From an uncultured bacterium (GTDB taxonomy: Bacteria > Bacillota > Clostridia > Oscillospirales > Oscillospiraceae): DNA of 30,632 bases. The DNA lies in the NCBI GenBank assembly GCA_905214155.1, contig CAJMLC010000004.1, positions 1-30,632 on the forward strand, given 5' to 3'. The notes beneath the pieces were generated by a model. That model saw nothing but the letters and a program-made list of their open reading frames with translations, made no database searches and was not told where the DNA came from. A program made the position numbers and the translations under genes. Below, piece after piece: positions 14,382 through 22,896 of the stretch; position 1 is the first letter of the stretch; each line of letters begins with the position of its first letter.

Positions 14382-14723
14382 TTGAATATTCAGATTTTCG
14401 GGAGATCGAAGTGCTTTGACACGAAAAAGGCCGAGCGCTGGTTCAAGGAACGGCGGATCAGATTTCAGTCGATCGACCTGGTGAAATACGGCATGTCGGG
14501 CGGCGAATTCGACAGCGTGCTGCGCGCCGTCGGCGGGATCGACAATTTGATCGACTGGACCGTCAAGGACCCGGAGATCGACCTGATGCGCTATATGGAC
14601 GACAAGCGGGCGAAGGAGGATAAGGTCTTCGACCATGTGAAGCTGATGAAGACGCCCATCGTCCGCAACGGAAAACAGGCGACCGTGGGCTATCGCCCGG
14701 ACGTCTGGGAGACATGGAAATAA
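14382..14723 (+). CDS. ArsC/Spx-family protein
   Basis: A 113-residue thioredoxin-like protein of the ArsC/Spx/YffB family. The N-terminal active-site segment reads GRSKCFDTKKAERWFKERRI (7-26): the first cysteine (Cys11) is present but the second Cys of a CxxC is Thr. The late TPIVRNGKQATVGYRPDVWE matches the family C-terminal strand. These proteins act as arsenate or disulfide reductases or, in the Spx group, bind RNA polymerase; the single Cys argues against a CxxC redox switch, and no ars genes are nearby. The start is a TTG at 14382 with GGAGG 8 bases upstream. Two terminators follow. Confidence 0.82.
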   Translation: MNIQIFGRSKCFDTKKAERWFKERRIRFQSIDLVKYGMSGGEFDSVLRAVGGIDNLIDWTVKDPEIDLMRYMDDKRAKEDKVFDHVKLMKTPIVRNGKQATVGYRPDVWETWK

Positions 14724-14730
14724 AACAAAG

Positions 14731-14759
14731 CAGCACCCCAGCCGGGGGTGCTGTTTTTT
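14731..14759 (+). terminator. First of two tandem terminators
   Basis: Perfect 9-base arms 14731-14739 and 14745-14753, 5-base loop, six T after the right arm. Only 7 bases beyond the ArsC-like stop codon. Confidence 0.92.
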
Positions 14760-14768
14760 GCGCTTTGT

Positions 14769-14800
14769 GCCGTCCGGGAGACCGGGCGGCTTATTTTTTT
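14769..14800 (+). terminator. Second tandem terminator
   Basis: Arms 14769-14777 and 14782-14790 (9 pairs, one G-U), loop GAGA, then TTATTTTTTT. It backs up the first terminator and insulates the catabolic genes downstream. Confidence 0.9.
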
Positions 14801-14873
14801 GCGCTGCGGCATATTGCGCCGCGGCGGTGAATAGGGATGGGAACAGAGGTATTCTGAGGACGGGGGAGGATGT

Positions 14874-16064
14874 ATGATGCAACAAGCATTCGAGTTTTAT
14901 CTGCCGACAAGGATCCTGTTTGCGTGCGGGGCGCGGCGAAAGCTGCCGGACCAGCTGGCACGGCTCGGCATAAAGAACCTGCTGCTCTGCACGGATAAAA
15001 TGCTGCGCAGCGCCGGAGTTGTGGAAAAGGTCACAGCGATTCTTGATGGATGTACGGACGTGCGGTATACGATCTACGACGAGGTGACAGAAAATCCGGG
15101 CAATTCGGTGGTCGATGGCGGCTATGCGCTGGCACGGGAGCTGCGCTGCGACGGTGTGCTCGGCCTTGGCGGCGGCAGCGCGCTCGACACGGCGACGGGC
15201 GTCGCGATGCTGATGACGAATGGCGGGCGCGCGCTCGACTACTTCCACGGAAAGCCCGTCGCGCATCCGTCGCTGCCGACGATCCTGATCCCGACGACGT
15301 CCGGCACGGGCAGCGAGGTGAACCGCTGCTTCGTCGTGACCGACGAGGCGACGGGCTTCAAGGACGGCGTCGCGGACGATTTGATGTGCCCCGCGGTCAC
15401 GATCCTCGACCCGGAGCTGTGCCTAACGATGCCGCCGAAGGTGACGGCTTCGTCCGGCATCGATGCGTTCACGCACGCGCTCGAGGCGCTTCTTTCCCGT
15501 AACGCGCACCCGCTCTCCGATGCGCTGAACCTGCACGCGATGCGGCTCATCGCGCGTTATCTGCGGCGGGCGTATGCAGACGGAAGCGATCTGGAGGCGC
15601 GGAGCGGCATGTGTCTGGCGGCGGCAATTGCCGGGATCGGGTTTGATCAGGTGGGGCTGGTGCTGACGCATGCGATGGCCCATCCGCTCAGCGGGCGCTT
15701 CGGCGTGCCGCACGGCGTCGCCTGCGCGCTGCTGACGCCGCCGGTCATGGAGTTCAACGCCATTGCCGCGCCGGAGCGGCTGGCAGAGGTCGGGCACATT
15801 CTCGGTGTGCCGCGCGATCCCAACAAAACGGTCTATGAACAGGCGTATCAGGCGGCGGAGGCGTTCCGCGCGCTGATGCGGCAGCTCGACCTGCCGCTGA
15901 CGCTGACGGAGCTCGGCGCGCGCGGCCTGGCAAGGCCCGCGATCACGGAGGCCGATCTCGATGCGCTGACCGCCGACGCGATGCTGGCCCGCGGGATGCG
16001 CGGGCGCAACCCGCGCGTCAACGCCGAGCGGGACATCCGGGCGCTCTATGCGAGCGTGCTGTGA
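14874..16064 (+). CDS. Iron-containing alcohol dehydrogenase
   Basis: A 396-residue group III alcohol dehydrogenase that oxidises or reduces a substrate with NAD(P). The nucleotide-binding GGGSALD is at 99-105 and PTTSGTGSEVN at 140-150. All four metal ligands of the FucO pattern are visible: Asp197 and His201 (SSGIDAFTHALEA), His266 (LTHAMAHPLSG) and His280 (VPHG). Length is standard. ATG 14874 follows GGGGGAGG closely; the next codon is also ATG. It leads a group with the two lyase subunits (gaps of 10 and 4 bases), so its substrate is probably the alcohol precursor of the hydroxy acid they use. I saw no clear promoter. Confidence 0.93.
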   Translation: MMQQAFEFYLPTRILFACGARRKLPDQLARLGIKNLLLCTDKMLRSAGVVEKVTAILDGCTDVRYTIYDEVTENPGNSVVDGGYALARELRCDGVLGLGGGSALDTATGVAMLMTNGGRALDYFHGKPVAHPSLPTILIPTTSGTGSEVNRCFVVTDEATGFKDGVADDLMCPAVTILDPELCLTMPPKVTASSGIDAFTHALEALLSRNAHPLSDALNLHAMRLIARYLRRAYADGSDLEARSGMCLAAAIAGIGFDQVGLVLTHAMAHPLSGRFGVPHGVACALLTPPVMEFNAIAAPERLAEVGHILGVPRDPNKTVYEQAYQAAEAFRALMRQLDLPLTLTELGARGLARPAITEADLDALTADAMLARGMRGRNPRVNAERDIRALYASVL

Positions 16065-16074
16065 GGGGACGGCG

Positions 16075-16374
16075 ATGACGGAGCGGATCACAGCGCTGCG
16101 CATCCAGTCGCGCGACAATGTCGCGACGTGCGTGCTGGCGCAGCGGGCCGGGGAGACGGCAGTTTATGCGGACGGCGGAGAGACCGCGGAAGTGTGGCTG
16201 CGGGAGGACATCCCGTTCGGGCACAAGCTCGCAATCCGGCCCATCGCGGCGGGCGAGGAGATCATAAAATACGGCTATCCGATTGGGCGGGCCGTCCGGG
16301 ACATTCCGGCCGGAGAGCATGTGCATGTCCACAACGTGGGCAGCCTGCGCTGCAATGGGACGGAAGGGGGATGA
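16075..16374 (+). CDS. SAF-domain small subunit of a UxaA/SuyA-type lyase
   Basis: A 99-residue protein equal to the N-terminal SAF domain of altronate dehydratase, or to the separate small subunit SuyA of sulfolactate sulfo-lyase. Seen: the strand ALRIQSRDNVATCVL (about 7-21), DIPFGHKLAIRPIAAGEEII (45-64) and KYGYPIGRAVRDIPAGEHVH (65-84) - the conserved YG..IG.A...I..GE.VH pattern. ATG 16075 follows GAGGGGAC. It lies 10 bases after the dehydrogenase and 4 before the large subunit, as expected for a two-subunit enzyme. Confidence 0.88.
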   Translation: MTERITALRIQSRDNVATCVLAQRAGETAVYADGGETAEVWLREDIPFGHKLAIRPIAAGEEIIKYGYPIGRAVRDIPAGEHVHVHNVGSLRCNGTEGG

Positions 16375-16378
16375 GCGG

Positions 16379-17581
16379 ATGGAATTCTGGGGTTACTACC
16401 GACAGGATGGCAGCGTTGGCGTGCGGAACCACGTGCTGATCCTGCCCGCGACGCGGAACGTCAACTACATCTGCCACCGCATCGCCCTTGCGGTCCCCGG
16501 CGTGACGACGTTTTACACGACGGGCGAATATGGCCGCACGGGCGGCGACCGGAAGCGGCTGGCACGGTTTCTGACCGGCATTGCGCGGAACCCGAACGTG
16601 GCGAACGTCTTGCTGATCGGGATGCCGCATGGCTATGGATACCCGGAATTTCAGACCGACGCGCTGGCGGCGGAGATCGCAAGGAGCGGAAAGCGGCTGG
16701 AAGTCCTGAACGTCGACCGCTGCGGTGGACTGGAAGGGACGGTCGTGCAGGGCATCCGCCTTGCGCGGGAGCTGGTGCGCGAGGCGACGGCAATGCGGCG
16801 CGAGGCCGCGCCGCTCTCCAAGCTGACGATCGGGATGAAGTGCGGCGATTCGGATGCGACGAGCGGCCTGGCCGGGAATCCCGCGCTGGGAAGAGCGGTC
16901 GACCGGCTGATCGATGCGGGCGGCACGGCGCTGTTTTCCGAGACATTGGAGCTGATCGGCGCGGAGCAGACGCTGGTGCAGCGGGCGAAGACGCCGGAGG
17001 TGGCGCGGCGGCTGCTGCGGCTGATCGCAAAGTGGGAGGCGCGGGCCGCGTCCATCGGCGAGGACATCCGGACGATCAACCCCATCCCGGAGAACATCGC
17101 GGCGGGGATCACGACGCTCGAGGAAAAGTCGCTCGGGGCGGTGGAGAAGACGGGGACGCGGGAGCTTTCCGGCGTGCTCGACTACTGCGAGCGGCCGGGC
17201 GGACCGGGCCTCTGGCTGATGGATGCGTGGATGTCTTCTTACTCGCTGCTGCCGAGCTTTGCGGCGGCGGGCGCGCAGATCGTCCTCTATCAGCTGGGCG
17301 GCAACGAGCTTCCGCCGGAGGATGCGCCGCTCTCGGCGAACGATCCGGGGCTGGTCGCCCCGCTGCTGACGATCAGCGGCAATCCGCGCACGGCAAAGGC
17401 GGCGGGAGACTACCTCGACGTGTCGACCGGCGGCGTCCTGCTCGGGACCGAGACGCTGGACGCGGCGGGCGAACACATCCTCGGGGAGATCGTCCGCGCG
17501 GCGAATGGCCGGGCGACGCGCGGCGAGACGATGCGCTATCCGGAGCCGTTTGAAGTGTTTTTCGAGGGGCCGTTTATTTGA
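16379..17581 (+). CDS. UxaA/SuyB-type lyase large subunit
   Basis: A 400-residue protein of the altronate dehydratase/galactarate dehydratase family (C-terminal part). Seen: GYYRQDGSVGVRNHVLILPA (5-24), NPNVANVLLIGM, GMKCGDSDATSGLAGNPALG, GITTLEEKSLGAVEKTG and a late GGPGLWLMDAW. The UxaA segment THGTGC near residue 60 reads TTGEYGRTGGD here, without the Cys, and GPGLW-MD also differs from UxaA; as far as I recall both features are nearer SuyB, the (R)-sulfolactate sulfo-lyase large subunit. The reaction is then beta-elimination of water or sulfite from a hydroxy acid. ATG 16379 follows GGAAGGGGG. Substrate open. Confidence 0.85.
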   Translation: MEFWGYYRQDGSVGVRNHVLILPATRNVNYICHRIALAVPGVTTFYTTGEYGRTGGDRKRLARFLTGIARNPNVANVLLIGMPHGYGYPEFQTDALAAEIARSGKRLEVLNVDRCGGLEGTVVQGIRLARELVREATAMRREAAPLSKLTIGMKCGDSDATSGLAGNPALGRAVDRLIDAGGTALFSETLELIGAEQTLVQRAKTPEVARRLLRLIAKWEARAASIGEDIRTINPIPENIAAGITTLEEKSLGAVEKTGTRELSGVLDYCERPGGPGLWLMDAWMSSYSLLPSFAAAGAQIVLYQLGGNELPPEDAPLSANDPGLVAPLLTISGNPRTAKAAGDYLDVSTGGVLLGTETLDAAGEHILGEIVRAANGRATRGETMRYPEPFEVFFEGPFI

Positions 17582-17616
17582 ACGGTCCGCATTTAGAACT
17601 GCAGTCGTAGCGAAAA

Positions 17617-17728
17617 GTCCCCCTCTATTAAGAGGGGGGACAGATTGCCGAAGGCAATCAGGGGGGAGAAGAATTTTAGCTCCCCCAGTCATGCTTCGCA
17701 TGACAGCCCCCTCTTGGTAGAGGGGGCC
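17617..17728 (+). repeat. GC-rich palindromic intergenic repeat, copy 1
   Basis: A chain of hairpins: CCCCCTCT with its complement at the left end, AGATTGCCGAAGGCAATC, a GGGGGGAG / CTCCCCC pair, GTCATG/CATGAC, and GCCCCCTCT/AGAGGGGGC at the right end. The same blocks occur in reverse orientation at 25736-25850, with differing stem bases that keep pairing. No coding content. It fits a short palindromic mobile repeat. Confidence 0.8.
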
Positions 17729-17731
17729 TTC

Positions 17732-17806
17732 GGGCGGACAGAGCCGTCCGCCCCTACAAGAGGTGCGATGCAAAGCGGAAGGGCGGACAGGGGCATCGGT
17801 CCGTAA
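17732..17806 (+). repeat. Second GC-rich repeat after copy 1
   Basis: GGGCGGAC and its complement form an 8-base stem (17732-17739 and 17746-17753). The phrase GGGCGGACAG recurs 50 or so bases later, followed by GGGGCATCGGTCCG. It fills the rest of the gap before the binding-protein gene with no ORF. I saw no convincing -35/-10 pair for that gene in the remaining bases. Confidence 0.5.
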
Positions 17807-17851
17807 GCAAATTTGGGATCTCTAAATTTCATGATAGGGGGAGAAGGAAAC

Positions 17852-19039
17852 ATGGGTAAAAAGGTGATCGCACTTGGTCTGGCGCTGGTGCTGCTGTGCG
17901 GGATGCTGGCGGGCTGCGGCGCACAGAAGAAGGAGACCGCGGCGGCCTCCGGCGGGAACGTCATCAAGGTGGGCTTTGCCGGGCCGCTCTCCGGCGCGTC
18001 GGGCCAGGTGGGCGCGTCGTGCTACAACGGGGCGCTGATGGCGTTCAACGAGCGGAAGGCGGAGCTGGAAGAAAAGTCGGGCTGCACGCTGGAATTTGTG
18101 ACGAACGACGACCAGTCTGACCCGACGGTCGCCGTGACGATCGGGCAGAAGATGGTGTCCGACCCGGATGTGCTCATCATGATCGGGCACTGCAACTCGA
18201 GCTGCACGATCTCGTCGTCGGCCATCACGTGCCCGGCGGAGCTCGGCATGGTGACGGGCCAGTCGACGAACGTGGATGTCACGGAGCGGGGGCTGAAGGG
18301 GATGCTCCGCGTCTGCCAGCGGGATGATTTTGAGGCCCCGGCGACGGCAAAATTCTGCAAGGAGACGCTCGGCATCGGGACCATTTTCCTCGTCAACGAC
18401 CAGCAGGCGTTCGGCGCGGGGCAGTGTGAGGCGTTTGAGGCCGCGGCGAAGGAGCTGGGGCTGGAGGTCGTGGCGAACGAGGGCATCGTCTCAAACGAGG
18501 TCGACTTCTCCGCGGTCGTCAACCAGATCGCCGCGGCGAACCCCGACGCGGTCTACTACGGCGGGAACTATCCTGAGGGCTCGCTGCTGCTCAAGCAGAT
18601 CCGCGACAAGGGCATCACATCCATCTACGTCGGCTCAAGCGGCGTGGACACGGCGGAGCTGGTGAACATCGCGGGAAAGGAGAACGCGGTCGGCGCGTAC
18701 TACATCTCGTCCAGCCCGGCGTTCGATTCGAGCGAGAAGCTCCAGAGCTGGGTGGACGCCTATCAGCAGACCTCCGGCCTCACGGCGGACGGCTACGCCA
18801 TCTATTTCTATGAAGCGGCAACGGTCGCCCTGCAATCCCTCGCCGACGCCATTGACGCGGCGGGCGGCAAGCCGACGCGCGCACAGGTCGTCGAGGCGAT
18901 GGCGGGCGTACAGGTGGAGAGCATCACCGGCACGTTCCAGTTCGACGAAAAGGGCGACAACCGCAACGCAAAGGCCTACGCATACGAGATCGTGGACGGG
19001 TATCCCGGAAAGATGGTCGGGGAACTGACAGGGGCGTAA
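17852..19039 (+). CDS. Branched-chain amino acid-type ABC transporter substrate-binding lipoprotein
   Basis: A 395-residue Leu/Ile/Val-binding-protein-like (Peripla_BP_6) lipoprotein. The signal ends in a lipobox LLCGMLAGC with Cys22. The mature protein opens with VIKVGFAGPLSGASGQVGAS, the family's first lobe, followed by TNDDQSDPTVAVTIGQKMVS, and later AVYYGGNYPEGSLLLKQIRD. ATG 17852 has AGAAGGAAA in good position. It is the first gene of a complete importer. The ligand could be an amino acid or another small acid; ligands of this family cannot be inferred from sequence alone. A hairpin with no T-run follows its stop. Confidence 0.93.
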   Translation: MGKKVIALGLALVLLCGMLAGCGAQKKETAAASGGNVIKVGFAGPLSGASGQVGASCYNGALMAFNERKAELEEKSGCTLEFVTNDDQSDPTVAVTIGQKMVSDPDVLIMIGHCNSSCTISSSAITCPAELGMVTGQSTNVDVTERGLKGMLRVCQRDDFEAPATAKFCKETLGIGTIFLVNDQQAFGAGQCEAFEAAAKELGLEVVANEGIVSNEVDFSAVVNQIAAANPDAVYYGGNYPEGSLLLKQIRDKGITSIYVGSSGVDTAELVNIAGKENAVGAYYISSSPAFDSSEKLQSWVDAYQQTSGLTADGYAIYFYEAATVALQSLADAIDAAGGKPTRAQVVEAMAGVQVESITGTFQFDEKGDNRNAKAYAYEIVDGYPGKMVGELTGA

Positions 19040-19058
19040 GCAAGAACAGGAACAGGTG

Positions 19059-19082
19059 GGGGCCGCCCGGACGGGCGGCCCC
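19059..19082 (+). other. Intercistronic GC hairpin after the binding-protein gene
   Basis: Perfect 10-base arms (19059-19068 and 19073-19082) around GGAC, with no T-run after it. This position is typical for a hairpin that protects the upstream message and lets the binding protein be made in excess over the permeases. Confidence 0.7.
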
Positions 19083-19119
19083 GGAGGGAAAGAGGGCTGT
19101 TTCGGAATGAGGTGATGGT

Positions 19120-20070
19120 GTGCTTCTGAAATTACTGCCGCAGATGGTCATCGACGGCCTGCAGCTCGGCTTTGTCTATGCCATCGTGGCGCTCGGCTAT
19201 ACGATGGTCTACGGTGCGCTGCATTTCATCAACTTTGCCAACGCGGAGATCTTCATGTGCGGCGCGTTCATCGGCGCGGAGACGCTGATCGCCCTGCTGG
19301 GCTCCGCGGCCTCCGGCGGGTGGACCGTGTTTTCGTTCCTCCTCGCGCTGCTGACGGCGCTGGTACTGACGGGGCTGCTCGGTGTATTCATCGAGCGTGT
19401 GGCCTATCGCCCGCTGCGCAGCGCGCCGCGGCTCGTGCCGCTGATCTCGGCGTTCGGCGTGTCGTATTTTCTGCAGGACTTTGTGCGCGTGGCCGAGACG
19501 TTCGCGCACAACAGCTTTTATCTGACGCTGCCGTCCATCTTCAGGCGGGAATTCGTGCTGAACGAGTCGACGAAGATCACGGTGCGCGCGATCATCATCG
19601 TCGGCGTCTGCTTTGCGGCGCTGCTGATCCTGCACACGTTCATCAACCGGACGAAGGTCGGCAATGCGATCCGCTGCGTGTCGCAGAACCAGACGATGAG
19701 CGCACTGCTCGGTATCCACGTAAACAAGACCATCACGACGACGTTTTTCGTCGGCGCGGCGATGGGCGGCGTGGCCGGGACGATGTTCGCCATCCAGTAC
19801 GGCATGATCAACCCCTATATCGGCATCACGATCGGCAACAAGGCGTTCACGGCGGCGGTCTTCGGCGGGATCGGGAGCATCCCTGGTTCGATGCTCGGCG
19901 GGATCCTGCTGGGGCTGATCGAGTCGCTCGCGGCGGGGTATCTCAATACGCTGACCGGCGGCGTGATCGGCTCGGGCTACAAGGACATCTTTGCGTTCGT
20001 GGTGCTGATCGTGGTGCTCATCATCCGGCCGCACGGTCTGCTCGGCAAAAAGACGGCGGAGAAAGTCTGA
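19120..20070 (+). CDS. livH: ABC transporter permease, LivH type
   Basis: A 316-residue permease of the HAAT (hydrophobic amino acid uptake) family. Eight or so hydrophobic segments are visible. Family marks include GLQLGFVYAIVALGYTMVYG (14-33), IERVAYRPLR (about 91-100), GNAIRCVSQNQTMSALLGIH, and the EAA-like loop NKAFTAAVFGGIGSIPGSMLGG. The best start is GTG 19120, which follows GAGGTGAT. The stop lies 9 bases before the partner permease. Confidence 0.93.
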   Translation: MLLKLLPQMVIDGLQLGFVYAIVALGYTMVYGALHFINFANAEIFMCGAFIGAETLIALLGSAASGGWTVFSFLLALLTALVLTGLLGVFIERVAYRPLRSAPRLVPLISAFGVSYFLQDFVRVAETFAHNSFYLTLPSIFRREFVLNESTKITVRAIIIVGVCFAALLILHTFINRTKVGNAIRCVSQNQTMSALLGIHVNKTITTTFFVGAAMGGVAGTMFAIQYGMINPYIGITIGNKAFTAAVFGGIGSIPGSMLGGILLGLIESLAAGYLNTLTGGVIGSGYKDIFAFVVLIVVLIIRPHGLLGKKTAEKV

Positions 20071-20079
20071 GGTGAGAGC

Positions 20080-21336
20080 ATGAAAACATGTGTTGCAAAA
20101 CTTCAGGGCCTGTGGCGCGCGGGGCCCAGGGTCCAGATCCCGGTGATGGCGGCGGGAACGGCGCTGGCGTTCTGGTTCGCGTATGCAGATCCGTCCGGCG
20201 CGTTCGCCATGCTGGCGATGTTTGCCGCGGCGGGGCTCCCGTTCCTGTCCGGGCTGCCGAAGGCGGCGAAATACGGCTGGTGCCTCGTGGTGCTTTGTGT
20301 GCTGATGCCGGTCATCGGCACGAGATCGTCCTATTTCATGGATGTGGCGACGCAGGTCGGGATGTATGTGGTGCTGGCACTGGGGCTGAACATCACGGTG
20401 GGCTACTGCGGACTGTTTAACCTCGGGTACATCGCGTTCTATGCGCTGGGGGCCTATGCCTATGGCCTGCTCTGCACGAACCAGTGCCTCAACTTCCTCG
20501 CGGCGGGCGGAATCTTTCCGCTCAGCGGGAGCTATTTCTGGCTGTTTCTGCTGATCGGCGGGGCCATCGGCTGTCTGGTGGGCTTTTTGATCGCGCTGCC
20601 GGTCATCCGCATCAGCGGCGACTATCTCTGCATCGTGACGCTGGCGTTCTGCGAGATCATCCGCAATCTGCTGAACAACATGATCAAGCCGCTGAACATC
20701 ACGAACGGCGCGAAGGGCATCGCGAACATCCCGAAGCCGGTGCTCTTCGGCAAGACGCTGGACAGCGTGACCTACATGTATTTTATCGTGCTGGCGATCG
20801 TGGCGGTGGTCATCCTGATCTGCCACTGCCTGGAAAACTCCAAGCTCGGACGGGCATGGACGGCCATCCGCGAGGACGAGACGGCGGCGCGCGCCGTCGG
20901 CATCCCGATCGTGAAGATGAAGATCGCGTCGTTCGTCATCAGCGCGTGCTTCGGCGGGGTGATGGGCGTGGTGTTCGCGGCGAAGCAGGGCTTTGTCAGC
21001 CCGGAGAGCTTCACGGTGCAGATCTCGTTCATGGTGCTGGCGATGGTTATTCTCGGCGGCACGGGGAATATCCCCGGCGTCATCATGGGCGCGTCGCTCA
21101 TCTCGATTTTGAACCTGCAGATCCTGAAGGCGTTTTCCGAGGTGCTGAGCAGCGCGCGCGTCAACGGCGGACTGAACATCCCGGAGCAGCTGGATCCTTC
21201 GAAGCTGGAGAAGTTCTTCTTCGGGCTGATCTTGATCGTGATGATGATCTTCCGGCCCGGCGGTATCCTGCCGACGAAGAAAAAGCCCGTCACGCTCCAG
21301 AGCGCGGCGGCGCATGGGAAGGAGGCAGAACGATGA
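20080..21336 (+). CDS. livM: ABC transporter permease, LivM type
   Basis: A 418-residue second permease of the same importer. It opens with two to three extra membrane segments, then LALGLNITVGYCGLFNLGYI (about 98-117), the LivM signature, a long loop, and the late SFMVLAMVILGGTGNIPGVI (about 317-336), the EAA-like loop contacting the ATPases. GAGGTGAG precedes the ATG. It overlaps the first ATPase gene by ATGA. Confidence 0.93.
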   Translation: MKTCVAKLQGLWRAGPRVQIPVMAAGTALAFWFAYADPSGAFAMLAMFAAAGLPFLSGLPKAAKYGWCLVVLCVLMPVIGTRSSYFMDVATQVGMYVVLALGLNITVGYCGLFNLGYIAFYALGAYAYGLLCTNQCLNFLAAGGIFPLSGSYFWLFLLIGGAIGCLVGFLIALPVIRISGDYLCIVTLAFCEIIRNLLNNMIKPLNITNGAKGIANIPKPVLFGKTLDSVTYMYFIVLAIVAVVILICHCLENSKLGRAWTAIREDETAARAVGIPIVKMKIASFVISACFGGVMGVVFAAKQGFVSPESFTVQISFMVLAMVILGGTGNIPGVIMGASLISILNLQILKAFSEVLSSARVNGGLNIPEQLDPSKLEKFFFGLILIVMMIFRPGGILPTKKKPVTLQSAAAHGKEAER

Positions 21337-22121
21337 CGGAGACGGTGCAGGCCCCCATCCTGGAGGCGGAAAACCTCTCGATCCAGTTCGGCGGGCTGAA
21401 GGCCCTGCAGGAGCTGAGCTTCACGATCCCGGAGAAGACGGTCTTCAGCATCATCGGGCCGAACGGCGCGGGCAAGACGACGTTTTTCAACATCGTGACC
21501 GGCATCTACCGGCCGACGGCCGGGGACATCCGCTTCTGCGGCGAGAGCATCGTGGGGCTGGAGCCGAGCCGCATCGTGGAGCGCGGGATCTGCCGGACGT
21601 TCCAGAACATCCGCCTGTTCCAGAACCTGACGGTGCTGGAAAACGTGATGATCGGCGAGCATCTGCACTACCGCTGCGGCCTGCCGGACATTCTGCTGCG
21701 GACCAAGCGGTTCCGCGCGGAGGAGCGGGCATCGGCCCTGCGGGCGGCGGAGATCCTGGACTACGTCGGGATCCTGGACGATGCGAACGAGCTGGCGAAG
21801 AACCTGCCGTATGGCCGCCAGCGGCGGCTGGAGATCGCGCGGGCGCTGGCCACGCGGCCGCGGCTGCTCCTGCTCGACGAGCCGACGGCGGGGATGAACC
21901 CGGCGGAGTCGGAGGAGATGGTGCGGCTGTTCCTGCGGATCTGCGACGAGAAGGACGTCTGCGTGCTGATGATCGAGCACGACATGAAGGTCGTCATGGG
22001 CGTGTCGCAGAAGATCATGGTCCTCAACTTCGGGCGGCAGATCGCCTGCGGCGCGCCGCGCGAGGTGCTCCAGAACGAGGAGGTCGTCACGGCCTATCTC
22101 GGACATCAGAAGGTGGTTTGA
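21333..22121 (+). CDS. livG: ABC transporter ATP-binding protein, LivG type
   Basis: A 262-residue ATPase. Walker A GPNGAGKTTF (about 43-52), the Q-loop region CRTFQNIRLFQNLTVLENVM, the signature LPYGRQRRLEIARAL (LivG style, no canonical LSGGQ), Walker B LLLLDEPTAGMNP and the switch His in MIEHDMKVVM are all present. The start shares ATGA with livM; AAGGAGG lies just upstream. Confidence 0.95.
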   Translation: MTETVQAPILEAENLSIQFGGLKALQELSFTIPEKTVFSIIGPNGAGKTTFFNIVTGIYRPTAGDIRFCGESIVGLEPSRIVERGICRTFQNIRLFQNLTVLENVMIGEHLHYRCGLPDILLRTKRFRAEERASALRAAEILDYVGILDDANELAKNLPYGRQRRLEIARALATRPRLLLLDEPTAGMNPAESEEMVRLFLRICDEKDVCVLMIEHDMKVVMGVSQKIMVLNFGRQIACGAPREVLQNEEVVTAYLGHQKVV

Positions 22122-22144
22122 ACGGACGGGAACGGAGCGGCGAT

Positions 22145-22864
22145 ATGGCATTTTTGGAACTGACAAAGGTGGAGGCGTATTACGGGAAGATCCGGGCGCT
22201 GAAGGGCATCGACCTGACGGTCGAACAGGGCGAGATCGTGACGCTCATCGGTGCGAACGGCGCAGGCAAGAGCACGACGCTCAAGGCCATCTCGGGGCTG
22301 ATGAAGCTCGGGCCGGAGGCGAAGATCACATTCGGCGGAGAGGACATCACACACCTGCCGCCGCATGAGATCGCCGCGCGCGGCATCGCACATGTGCCGG
22401 AGGGGCGGGGCATCTTTGCGGAGAATACGGTGTTGGAAAATCTGCGGATGGGCGCGTATCTCTGCCGCGACAAGGCCCGCATGCAGGCGCTGCTGGAGAC
22501 GGCGCTGGATCTTTTCCCGCGTCTGCGCGAACGGCTTGGCCAGCAGGCTGGGACGCTCTCCGGCGGGGAGCAGCAGATGCTGACGATGGCGCGGGGGCTG
22601 ATGATGGAGCCGAAGCTGATGCTGCTCGACGAGCCGTCGATGGGTCTGGCCCCGGTCATTGTGGAGCAGATCTTCGAGATCATCGCGGATCTGCACCGGC
22701 GCGGCATCACCATCCTGCTCGTGGAGCAGAACGCCTATATGGCGCTGCAGATCGCGCAGCGCGGATACGTCATCCAGACGGGCAGCATCGCGCTGACGGA
22801 CGCGAGCGAGCGGCTGCAAAACAACGCCATTGTGCGGGGGCTTTATCTCGGCGAAGCCGGATAG
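22145..22864 (+). CDS. livF: ABC transporter ATP-binding protein, LivF type
   Basis: A 239-residue ATPase, partner of LivG. Walker A GANGAGKST (about 38-46), signature LSGGEQQMLTMARGL, Walker B LMLLDEPSMGLAP and switch His replaced by Gln in LLVEQNAYMAL, as is usual for LivF. The ribosome site is weak (CGGAGCG), 23 bases after livG, which suggests partial coupling. It is followed after 32 bases by the aldehyde dehydrogenase gene. Confidence 0.95.
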   Translation: MAFLELTKVEAYYGKIRALKGIDLTVEQGEIVTLIGANGAGKSTTLKAISGLMKLGPEAKITFGGEDITHLPPHEIAARGIAHVPEGRGIFAENTVLENLRMGAYLCRDKARMQALLETALDLFPRLRERLGQQAGTLSGGEQQMLTMARGLMMEPKLMLLDEPSMGLAPVIVEQIFEIIADLHRRGITILLVEQNAYMALQIAQRGYVIQTGSIALTDASERLQNNAIVRGLYLGEAG

Positions 22865-22896
22865 AGCGCAAAAATACGGATCAAGGGGGAATTCGG

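Noticed and set aside
14382..14723. True arsenate reductase of an ars operon
   Set aside because: The second active-site cysteine is absent and no arsR, arsB or related gene is near; only family membership is supported.
17617..17810. CRISPR array or tRNA cluster suggested by repeated GC blocks
   Set aside because: The blocks are nested palindromes of differing length without regular spacers, and none folds as a tRNA.
19132..21315. 727-codon minus-strand open frame across the Liv permeases
   Set aside because: Antisense shadow; composition is His/Arg/Asp-rich and the plus strand encodes clear LivH and LivM.
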